From Alkaliphilus sp. (GTDB lineage: Bacteria > Bacillota > Clostridia > Peptostreptococcales > Natronincolaceae), in NCBI GenBank assembly GCA_023230535.1, contig JALNXC010000114.1, positions 1-5,441 of the forward strand: DNA of 5,441 nucleotides, in the 5' to 3' direction. The notes below the pieces were generated by a model. The model worked only from the letters and a program-made list of their open reading frames with translations. It was not told the DNA's origin and searched no databases. Below are positions 1 through 5,441 of this stretch, one piece after another. Both the position numbers and the translations under genes were made by a program. Position 1 is the stretch's first letter. Each line of letters begins with the position of its first letter.

Positions 1-1561
1 AGCAAAGGGAAAAGTAGAATCAAAACCTCCAAAACATCTGGAATCCGCCCTGGGGCAATTGGTTAATTTATTATATACATTGCAGGGCGAGGCGGCGGGA
101 GCCCAGGCAGTTTCGAGCATAGATACATATTTAGCGCCATTTATATATTATGATAATTTAGATTATTCCCAGGTAAAAAAGGCCATACAGCGTTTTGTAT
201 TTAATTTAAACGTGCCGACAAGGGTGGGATTTCAGACCCCATTTACCAATATTACATTGGATATAACACCCCATGTATTATTAAGGAAACAGCCTGTAAC
301 TATCGGCGGGAAACTGATGGATAAGACATATGGAGACTTCCAAAAAGAGATGGATATGTTTAATCTTTCTTTCTGCGAGGTAATGATGGAGGGAGATGGA
401 GCAGGCAGGGCTTTCAGTTTCCCAATACCGACCATCAATGTTACCGATGATTTTCCGTGGAATTCAAAAGTGATCAATTCGGTTATGGACATGACAAGAA
501 GATTCGGTACTCCATATTTTGCAAATTTCTTAAATTCCGATCTATCGCCGGAAGATATCAGATCCATGTGCTGTAGGCTAAGATTGGACAACCGTGAGCT
601 CAGAAGAAGGGGCGGGGGGCTATTTGGAGCAAATCCACTTACAGGTTCGATAAATGTTGTAACGTTAAACATGGCAAGGATAGGCTATCTGTCAGATTCT
701 GTGGAGGAATTCAAGAAAAGGGTCAGAGAATTGATGGAGGTATCCAAAGATATTTGTGAAACCAAAAGATGTATATTGGAGAAATATATGGATGTCGGAC
801 TATATCCTTATTCGAGACATTATTTACAGGATGTAAAGAAGGCAACGGGAGGATATTTTAAAAATCATTTTTCTACAATAGGCTTAAATGGAATGAACGA
901 AGCATGTATCAATTTATTAGGTATAGATATTACCACCGGGGAAGGGAATAAATTTGCAGTAGAAACCATGGAATTTATGAATAAGGTCATACAGATATTC
1001 CAGGAAGAAACGGGAAGTCTATGGAATCTCGAAGCATCCCCGGCGGAAGGGGCTACCTACAGATTTGCGAGGATGGATAAAAAGTTATATCCTAAAATAT
1101 ATACACAGGGTGAGAACGAACCCTATTATACAAATTCCACACAGCTTCCGGTAGATCATACCGCCGATGTCTTTGAGGCCGTAGAATTACAAGAAAAATT
1201 GCAATCCCTATATACAGGGGGCACGGTATTGCATGGATTTATCGGTGAGGAAATTAAAGATATAGAGACTTGTAAGATACTGATCAAAAAGGTAATGGAA
1301 AGAAGTTCTATCCCTTATTTTACTGTCAGTCCTACATTTTCCATATGTCCCGAACATGGTTATCTGGCGGGAGAACATTTTGAATGTCCTAAGTGCGGAA
1401 ACGAAGCGGAGGTTTGGAGCAGAGTCGTAGGTTTTCATAGGCCCGTTCAAGTATGGAATAGAGGTAAACAGGAAGAATATAAGGACCGTGTTGAATTTCA
1501 AATAGACACCAGTTTAAAGATATTTGCAAATAATGTAAAGGAAGACATAAATGTGGGATAA
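1..1561 (+). CDS. nrdD: Anaerobic (class III) ribonucleoside-triphosphate reductase, large subunit, 5' end missing
   Basis: This oxygen-sensitive glycyl radical enzyme reduces ribonucleoside triphosphates to deoxyribonucleotides in the cytoplasm. The frame is open from nt 2 with no stop, and the in-frame TTG at 59 lies inside conserved NrdD sequence (HLESALGQLVN), so it is not the true start. About 519 residues are present; relatives are usually near 700, so the N-terminal region, normally with an ATP-cone, lies upstream. Counting from the codon at 59, I see MCCRLRLD (170-177), RRRGGGLFGANPLTGSI (182-198), GLNGMNEAC with the likely thiyl-radical Cys283 (nt 905-907), a zinc site Cys430, His433, Cys443, Cys446, and the glycyl-radical loop SRVVGFHRPVQ with Gly458 (nt 1430-1432), followed by WNRGKQEEYKDR. 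All core catalytic elements visible here are intact. The second zinc ligand position is His rather than the Cys of the phage T4 and E. coli enzymes. nrdG follows with an overlap. Family assignment is very secure; the type of electron donor is not. Confidence 0.97.
   Translation, partial: AKGKVESKPPKHLESALGQLVNLLYTLQGEAAGAQAVSSIDTYLAPFIYYDNLDYSQVKKAIQRFVFNLNVPTRVGFQTPFTNITLDITPHVLLRKQPVTIGGKLMDKTYGDFQKEMDMFNLSFCEVMMEGDGAGRAFSFPIPTINVTDDFPWNSKVINSVMDMTRRFGTPYFANFLNSDLSPEDIRSMCCRLRLDNRELRRRGGGLFGANPLTGSINVVTLNMARIGYLSDSVEEFKKRVRELMEVSKDICETKRCILEKYMDVGLYPYSRHYLQDVKKATGGYFKNHFSTIGLNGMNEACINLLGIDITTGEGNKFAVETMEFMNKVIQIFQEETGSLWNLEASPAEGATYRFARMDKKLYPKIYTQGENEPYYTNSTQLPVDHTADVFEAVELQEKLQSLYTGGTVLHGFIGEEIKDIETCKILIKKVMERSSIPYFTVSPTFSICPEHGYLAGEHFECPKCGNEAEVWSRVVGFHRPVQVWNRGKQEEYKDRVEFQIDTSLKIFANNVKEDINVG
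1537..1544 (+). promoter_or_regulatory. Ribosome binding site of nrdG, inside the end of nrdD
   Basis: AAAGGAAG ends six bases before the ATG at 1551 and lies within the last codons of nrdD. It supports the ATG at 1551 as the nrdG start and means that ribosomes finishing nrdD pass directly over the nrdG initiation site, which favours coupled translation. Confidence 0.7.
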
Positions 1562-2252
1562 GGGCAGCATTAATATTTTAGGGATAGAGAAATCATCATT
1601 TATAGATTATCCGAACAATATTTGCACGGTGATATTTACAGGGGGCTGTAATTTCAGATGTCCTTACTGTCATAATAGTTCTATTGTAAATAATGAAGGG
1701 AATAAAATAGGGGAAAAGGAAATCATCGATTTCCTAAAGAGTAGAAAGAAATTTGTAGATGCTCTATGTATTTCCGGCGGGGAACCTACGATTCAAAAAG
1801 GGCTGTATGATTTTATTTACAAGGTTAAAAAAGAGGGCTTCAATATAAAATTAGATACCAACGGCACAAACCCTGATTTACTTGAACGGTTGATAGATGA
1901 AAAATTAGTAGACTATGTTGCCATGGACATAAAGGCGCCTATGAATAAATATTCATCAATCACCCAAGCGCCTGTAGTTTTGGAAGATATACGGAAGAGC
2001 ATCGATATATTGCTGAAAAATAAAATTGATTATGAGTTTAGGACCACCGTATGTAAAGAACTTCTCAGTTCGGAAGACATTAAAACAATAGCTAGAGAAA
2101 TAGAAGGTTGTAATACATATGTGCTTCAAAATTTTAAAGACGGTGAGACGGTTTTAGCGGGGCAAAATAAATTCACGCCTTACGGCGATGAGGAGTTGGA
2201 AGGTATACGGAATGATATATGTGGCCTATTGAATGAGGTAATTGTCAGATAA
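1551..2252 (+). CDS. nrdG: Anaerobic ribonucleoside-triphosphate reductase activating protein (radical SAM activase)
   Basis: NrdG reductively cleaves S-adenosylmethionine and the resulting 5'-deoxyadenosyl radical abstracts a hydrogen from the NrdD glycine, switching the reductase on. The 233-residue protein is full length for the NrdG2-like group. It opens with NILGIEKSSFIDYPN, the usual N-terminus of this group. The cluster motif Cys33-x3-Cys37-x2-Cys40 sits in TGGCNFRCPYCHNS and binds the [4Fe-4S] cluster. GGEP (76-79) is the SAM-contacting strand, LDTNGTNP (101-108) and YVAMDIKAP (122-130) are further barrel strands typical of glycyl-radical activases, and YVLQNFKDGE (190-199) lies near the end. 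The ATG at 1551 has a good ribosome binding site and overlaps the nrdD stop by 11 nt, so the two are one operon. The same fold activates pyruvate formate-lyase, but the shorter form, the YVLQNF segment and the nrdD neighbour favour NrdG. Confidence 0.95.
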   Translation: MWDKGSINILGIEKSSFIDYPNNICTVIFTGGCNFRCPYCHNSSIVNNEGNKIGEKEIIDFLKSRKKFVDALCISGGEPTIQKGLYDFIYKVKKEGFNIKLDTNGTNPDLLERLIDEKLVDYVAMDIKAPMNKYSSITQAPVVLEDIRKSIDILLKNKIDYEFRTTVCKELLSSEDIKTIAREIEGCNTYVLQNFKDGETVLAGQNKFTPYGDEELEGIRNDICGLLNEVIVR

Positions 2253-2323
2253 AAAACCATAAAAATCGCAGAAACCAAGGGCAAAACTAAAGAAACCTGC
2301 AAAATTGGTAAACCAGAATCAAA

Positions 2324-2400
2324 GGGACGGTCCTCCCGGTCATTTAAAAGCCACAGGGACTGTCCATTTGGTCAGTCTTTGTTGACCAAGGGGACTGTCC
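2324..2400. repeat. Three copies of the palindrome GGGAC-N-GTCC
   Basis: The ten-base unit occurs at 2324-2333 (centre G), 2356-2365 (centre T) and 2391-2400 (centre T). Starts are 32 and 35 nt apart. Each copy contains the nine-base near-palindrome GGAC-N-GTCC. The third is extended to a 13-base palindrome, GGGGAC-T-GTCCCC, at 2390-2402. Copies two and three lie in opposite arms of the large hairpin and pair with each other there. The first lies outside the hairpin, so simple arm symmetry does not explain it. Confidence 0.75.
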
Positions 2401-2414
2401 CCTGTGGCTTTTTT
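2346..2414 (+). terminator. Long hairpin with T tract, probable nrdDG terminator
   Basis: The arm 2346-2357 (AAAAGCCACAGG) pairs perfectly with 2401-2412. Pairing continues inward with one bulge (2399) and two mismatches through 2358-2375 against 2382-2400, leaving a six-base loop at 2376-2381. The 3' arm ends in six T at 2409-2414, giving the form of a Rho-independent terminator about 94 nt after the nrdG stop. In the minus direction the arm ends in only four U, so termination of the opposing operon would be weaker. It is longer than a typical terminator and may be a repeat element that has been co-opted. Confidence 0.65.
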
Positions 2415-2481
2415 GTTTCTTTAATTTTGCCGATTGTTTTTGCAGTTCACGCCGGTTTCCCAACAACAGTTCAACAAAAGT

Positions 2482-3795
2482 TTACTCAGGAAGATAGACA
2501 TCATTCACCCTATCTTGCAAATATACATTTGTATAAGAAACACCGCGAGAGAAATTTTTATACATCTTATACCCTTCATCGATACAATCGGGGCAGGCAT
2601 CCCTCGGGATAGTTATAGCAAATATATTATATCCTATATCGCCCTTAGATGTGATCGTGTTTACTCCTGAACATTTTTTGCAGACTGTAAACCTCTGTGT
2701 CTGGCTTTCCAATATTCCATCCGTATCATAGTAGATTCGCCTGGATCTTTCCACATGGGTTGCTTTTCTATAGCTTTTAAGTCTCAGGTCATCCTTATCT
2801 TTCCATAAATTATATATCTTTTCACATTCCTGTTTTATATATTTTGTGATTGTGTCGGGTTGTTTTAATCTGTCCCTGTCATAATCAGGTTCTTTGACAT
2901 GGGAATAGTCAAGGCCTGCCATAGCCAATATTATACCTAGATTTATATAAGGTAATGCACCTTCTATGGAATATCCTCCCTCAAGGACGGCAATATGGGG
3001 ATTCAATATATCGTTTAATTTTGCATATCCCTGTGCGGTAAAATTCATATTTGTGATAGGGTCCGAATAGTGGTTGTCCTGTCCCGCGGAGTTTATAATG
3101 ATATCCGGCTTATAATCGTCCAATATAGGCATAACCACATTGTCGAGTGTGTATAAAAAACCTTCTTCACCTGTCCCCGGCGGAAGCGGTACATTTATAT
3201 TGTATCCGTAGGCACCGGGGCCGCCGAATTCATCTACGGATCCCGTACCCGGATAAAGAGTCCTGCCGTCCTGATGAAAAGAGATAAACAGAGTATCCTT
3301 ATCGTTCCAATATATATCTTGGGTTCCGTCCCCATGATGGCAATCGCTGTCGACTATGGCTACCTTGAGCGGCCCATACTGTTGGCGTATTCTTTCCAGC
3401 ATTATTGCTTCTATATTTACTATACAAAATCCCCTGTCACCGTACACTACTCTCTGAGCATGATGCCCGGGCGGGCGGACCAAGGCGAAGGATTTATCTA
3501 CTTCCTTGTCCATTACCGCCTGAAACGCCTTTATTGCCCCTCCCGCCGATATTAGATGAGATTGTGTGACCCTGGATTTTACATCGGGGACACAGAAGTG
3601 GACCCTTTCAATATCTTTTTCTTCAGCTATGACCGGGTTATAAGATTTTATGCCTTCGATGTCCTCTATTCCCTCTTCAAAGATTTGATCCTGTGTATAT
3701 AAAAGCCTTTCTTCCCTTTCAGGATGGGTTTTGCTGATAGCCCAGTCAAAAGCGGGGAAAAATACAAGCCCTAATTTATTCTTTGATTTAATCAT
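2482..3795 (-). CDS. Histone deacetylase-family zinc amidohydrolase with C-terminal four-cysteine module
   Basis: The arginase/deacetylase fold hydrolyses amide bonds of acylated amines such as acetyl-lysine or acetylpolyamines, using one zinc ion in the cytoplasm. In this 437-residue protein the catalytic region spans roughly 8-295. RPPGHHA holds the catalytic His pair His111-His112. VDSDCHHGDGT gives zinc ligands Asp151 and His153, with Asp149 and Asp156 as likely relay residues. SAGQDNHYSDP gives the third ligand, Asp240, and EGGYS gives the transition-state Tyr275. By motif the catalytic centre looks complete. Gln239 replaces the Phe common in the SAGFD motif of class II-like members. After a linker (about 300-365), Cys372-x2-Cys375 and Cys401-x2-Cys404 suggest a zinc ribbon that simple bacterial members (about 310-375 residues) lack. 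ATG at 3795 has a strong ribosome binding site and overlaps the upstream hydantoinase stop by 8 nt. AcuC-like or acylpolyamine amidohydrolase function is possible; the substrate is unknown. Confidence 0.9.
   Translation of the reverse strand: MIKSKNKLGLVFFPAFDWAISKTHPEREERLLYTQDQIFEEGIEDIEGIKSYNPVIAEEKDIERVHFCVPDVKSRVTQSHLISAGGAIKAFQAVMDKEVDKSFALVRPPGHHAQRVVYGDRGFCIVNIEAIMLERIRQQYGPLKVAIVDSDCHHGDGTQDIYWNDKDTLFISFHQDGRTLYPGTGSVDEFGGPGAYGYNINVPLPPGTGEEGFLYTLDNVVMPILDDYKPDIIINSAGQDNHYSDPITNMNFTAQGYAKLNDILNPHIAVLEGGYSIEGALPYINLGIILAMAGLDYSHVKEPDYDRDRLKQPDTITKYIKQECEKIYNLWKDKDDLRLKSYRKATHVERSRRIYYDTDGILESQTQRFTVCKKCSGVNTITSKGDIGYNIFAITIPRDACPDCIDEGYKMYKNFSRGVSYTNVYLQDRVNDVYLPE
2584..2682 (-). other. 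Predicted zinc-ribbon-like module at the deacetylase C-terminus
   Basis: CKKC (residues 372-375) and CPDC (401-404) are separated by 25 residues, a layout typical of treble-clef or zinc-ribbon folds. The intervening segment contains short beta-prone stretches (GYNIFAITIP). The four cysteines lie outside the catalytic domain. Zinc binding is inferred from spacing alone. Confidence 0.6.
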
Positions 3796-5441
3796 TTATT
3801 TCACCTCTTAACTCCTGAATAAGGCCAGGTTTTATTTGAGCTTTTATTCTTATATTTTTGCCGCCGGTGTAGAAACCCCGTACCATATTAAAGCTGCTTT
3901 CTTCGACTATTTCGGTTTCTATAGTATCCTCTTCCGCGCCCAAGGACAGTGCGGATTTTTTCAACAGCTCAACAGCCTTTTCCCTGGCGTTGCCCAAGGT
4001 ATAATTCTCGCTTATTTTTTCATATATCCCTAATTCGGGAACAGAGAGTATCTGTTGTTCGGTATCGGCCACCATAGTTATTTCCGTAGTGGTCTTCGCG
4101 AGAGCGGCGCCGATTGCATTGGCAACATCATAACTTTTGGGGAAATAGCAGGGCAGATTAAATTTTTTCTTCAATACAGGTGTCAGTATATGGGCAGGAC
4201 CCCCTATAATATTGATAATATTCGGTTCAACCTTTTTGCCGTATAATAATTCTTTTATGGTATAGACGGGTTTACCGTTGATTTCCCGTAGAAGTTCATC
4301 TACTTTGTCTTTGATTATGGAAGCCATGGTTTCAAGTATTGTTTTTGCAGTATCTTCTACCGATAAATTGAGCTGCTTACCTAGTATTTTCATGGCTTCA
4401 TGTGCTTTCTCTCTGTCACCTTCCTCTATATCGCCCAAAACTATCATTGCATCGGTGGGAGTGGGTTTTGGACCACCAAAAGCATAGGGCACACCTTCCC
4501 TCCTAGGGCCTATCTCAATATTTCCGTCCTCTATATCGATACTGCTGTCCCCGCCTAAACCTATGGAAACCGAATATATGGATCTCACTAAGGTATTGTA
4601 GGGACCTATTTTTATACCCAAAGGCTCGAATAAAGGAACACCGTCTACAAGAAAGAATATATCGGTCGTGGTTCCGCCTACATCCAGAAGAACAGCATCT
4701 TCATCGGTACCGAGAAGCATAGCATTGATTCCCATAAAGCTGGCGGCGGGGCCGGAGAGGATTGTTTCCACCGGTTTTTCTCCCGATGCTTCCAAATTCA
4801 TCGTTCCCCCATCAGCTTTAAGTATGAACACAGGTGTGCTCATTCCTTCCTTTTCCAAGGATTTTTTGATATAAAGGGCAAAATCTTTGAAAGTATCATA
4901 GACAGCGGAATTCAGGTAAGAAGTAAATACTCTTCTGGGGAAATTCAATTTACCGGATAGGGTATGTCCCATTGTGACATGAGAAAAATTTTTGTCTATG
5001 GCATCACGTATCTTTATTTCATGCCTCGGATTTCTGGTAGAAAATTTTGTGATTACAGCGCAATGTTGTATGTTTTTTTCCTCGAAGGCTTTGACAGCAT
5101 CCTTTATTTCTCTTGAATCTATATCTTTAACTATCTTGCCCCGGTGATCGACATATCCGGAAATAAATATATTTTCATCACCACAGGCTAAAAATTTATT
5201 ATTGAGGCCCGGGCCGGATTGAATAATAATACCTACCGGCGAAACTTTGTCCTCTACGATAGCATTGGTAGATACTGTGGTGCTCAAATTTATCCTCCTA
5301 ATTTTAGATTTATCACAATCTTCCAGCAGTACGTTCAGGGTACCCCAGATGGATTCAAACAAATTGTCCCTGTCGGTAGGCTGTTTCACTGTCTTTAATA
5401 TTTTTCCGTCTTCTACAATAACTGCATCTATATTAGTTCCT
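3788..5441 (-). CDS. Hydantoinase/oxoprolinase family protein, A (ATPase) subunit, 5' end missing
   Basis: This family couples ATP hydrolysis to opening of cyclic amides such as hydantoins or 5-oxoproline, using an acetate kinase/Hsp70-like nucleotide fold. The frame is open to the window edge. The 17 codons before the GTG at 5389 encode GTNIDAVIVEDGKILKT, the end of the N-terminal phosphate-binding motif (usually DxGGTNxD), so only a few residues are missing and GTG 5389 is not the start. Counting from 5389: STTVSTNAIVED (36-47), LSGPAAS (211-217), second phosphate motif LLDVGGTTTDIF (234-245), GLGGDSS (277-283), GGPKPTPTDAMIVLG (305-319), IGGPAHIL (395-402) and DVANAIGAALA (421-431). At roughly 555 residues it matches stand-alone HyuA rather than the long fused oxoprolinase, and it lacks a HyuB region in the window. 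It overlaps the deacetylase gene by 8 nt. Acetone carboxylase beta subunits share these domains but are longer. The substrate is unknown. Confidence 0.93.
   Translation of the reverse strand, partial: GTNIDAVIVEDGKILKTVKQPTDRDNLFESIWGTLNVLLEDCDKSKIRRINLSTTVSTNAIVEDKVSPVGIIIQSGPGLNNKFLACGDENIFISGYVDHRGKIVKDIDSREIKDAVKAFEEKNIQHCAVITKFSTRNPRHEIKIRDAIDKNFSHVTMGHTLSGKLNFPRRVFTSYLNSAVYDTFKDFALYIKKSLEKEGMSTPVFILKADGGTMNLEASGEKPVETILSGPAASFMGINAMLLGTDEDAVLLDVGGTTTDIFFLVDGVPLFEPLGIKIGPYNTLVRSIYSVSIGLGGDSSIDIEDGNIEIGPRREGVPYAFGGPKPTPTDAMIVLGDIEEGDREKAHEAMKILGKQLNLSVEDTAKTILETMASIIKDKVDELLREINGKPVYTIKELLYGKKVEPNIINIIGGPAHILTPVLKKKFNLPCYFPKSYDVANAIGAALAKTTTEITMVADTEQQILSVPELGIYEKISENYTLGNAREKAVELLKKSALSLGAEEDTIETEIVEESSFNMVRGFYTGGKNIRIKAQIKPGLIQELRGEIND
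3801..3808 (-). promoter_or_regulatory. Ribosome binding site of the deacetylase gene
   Basis: On the minus strand AGAGGTGA lies about six bases before the ATG at 3795, within the last codons of the hydantoinase gene. It fixes the deacetylase start and supports translational coupling of the two genes. Confidence 0.75.

Larger units (their letters stand above)
2267..2444. repeat. Composite foldback (inverted-repeat) element, possibly MITE-like
   Basis: Three nested blocks of inverted symmetry are visible. The inner block is the hairpin at 2346-2412. The next block pairs 2280-2296 with 2415-2431 and matches at 16 of 17 positions. An outer, decayed block pairs 2267-2279 with 2432-2444 (8 of 13 positions). 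The left side carries about 49 nt (2297-2345) with no counterpart on the right, as if inserted into one arm or lost from the other. There is no open reading frame for a transposase. I infer a non-autonomous foldback or REP-like element that landed between convergent genes; flanking target duplications were not identified. Confidence 0.5.
2253..2481. other. Intergenic region between convergent operons
   Basis: These 229 nt separate the nrdG stop from the stop of the minus-strand deacetylase gene. No convincing coding sequence is present. The content is the foldback and terminator and the short palindromes listed separately. The part from about 2445 to 2481 shows no recognisable element, and no clear minus-strand terminator with a long T run is visible. 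Confidence 0.8.

Noticed and set aside
59..61. TTG at 59 as nrdD start
   Set aside because: Conserved NrdD sequence continues upstream in frame to the window edge, and starting here would cut into the family core.
232..672. 146-codon open frame on the minus strand
   Set aside because: It lies wholly inside the strongly conserved part of nrdD, resembles no family I recognise, and has no supporting ribosome binding site or neighbours; it is a shadow frame.
2324..2400. Three spaced repeats as a small CRISPR array
   Set aside because: The repeat unit is only about ten bases, the spacers are part of a foldback, and no cas genes are in the window.
2382..2410. TTGACC as a promoter -35 box
   Set aside because: It sits in the stem of the hairpin, there is no TATAAT-like -10 box at 16-18 nt downstream, and no gene follows in that direction.
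2379..2670. Two overlapping plus-strand frames of 77 and 78 codons
   Set aside because: The first begins in the hairpin loop with TTG, and both run antisense to the conserved 3' end of the deacetylase gene. The encoded sequence shows no domain.
3274..4874. Several plus-strand frames of 63-93 codons
   Set aside because: All are antisense to the deacetylase or hydantoinase genes, whose motifs are clear and continuous in the minus frames.
5387..5389. GTG at 5389 as start of the hydantoinase gene
   Set aside because: The 17 in-frame codons upstream encode the tail of the conserved N-terminal GGTNxD phosphate motif, so the real start is beyond the window.

Overview
The window looks like a chromosomal segment of a strictly anaerobic, low-to-moderate GC Firmicute, most likely a member of the Clostridia. 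The reasons are an oxygen-sensitive class III ribonucleotide reductase with its activase, AT-rich codon choice (many ATA, AGA, AGG and TTA codons), strong AGGAGG-like ribosome binding sites, and an intergenic hairpin carrying GGGAC-N-GTCC palindromes of a kind I associate with clostridial genomes. The taxon is an inference; no rRNA or other marker is present.

Layout. Two gene pairs converge on one intergenic stretch. Positions 1-2252 (+) hold the 3' part of nrdD (anaerobic ribonucleoside-triphosphate reductase, 5' end outside the window), followed by a complete nrdG-type radical SAM activase that overlaps nrdD by 11 nt. Positions 2253-2481 are non-coding. They contain a long imperfect foldback (core 2346-2412, ending in six T; partial extension out to about 2267 and 2444) and three copies of a GGAC-N-GTCC palindrome. 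Positions 2482-5441 (-) hold a hydantoinase/oxoprolinase A-type ATPase, cut by the right edge of the window, and downstream of it a histone-deacetylase-fold zinc amidohydrolase that overlaps it by 8 nt. The two minus-strand genes are almost certainly cotranscribed and translationally coupled.

How the genes work together. NrdG uses a [4Fe-4S] cluster and S-adenosylmethionine to place a glycyl radical on NrdD, which then reduces ribonucleotides to deoxyribonucleotides without oxygen. The minus-strand pair combines an ATP-dependent ring-opening family (hydantoin/5-oxoproline type) with an amide-hydrolysing deacetylase-fold enzyme. A two-step route for a cyclic or acylated amide is a reasonable guess, but the substrate cannot be read from the sequence. 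The least ordinary features are the predicted C-terminal four-cysteine zinc-binding module on the deacetylase, the HyuA-deacetylase pairing itself, and the foldback element.
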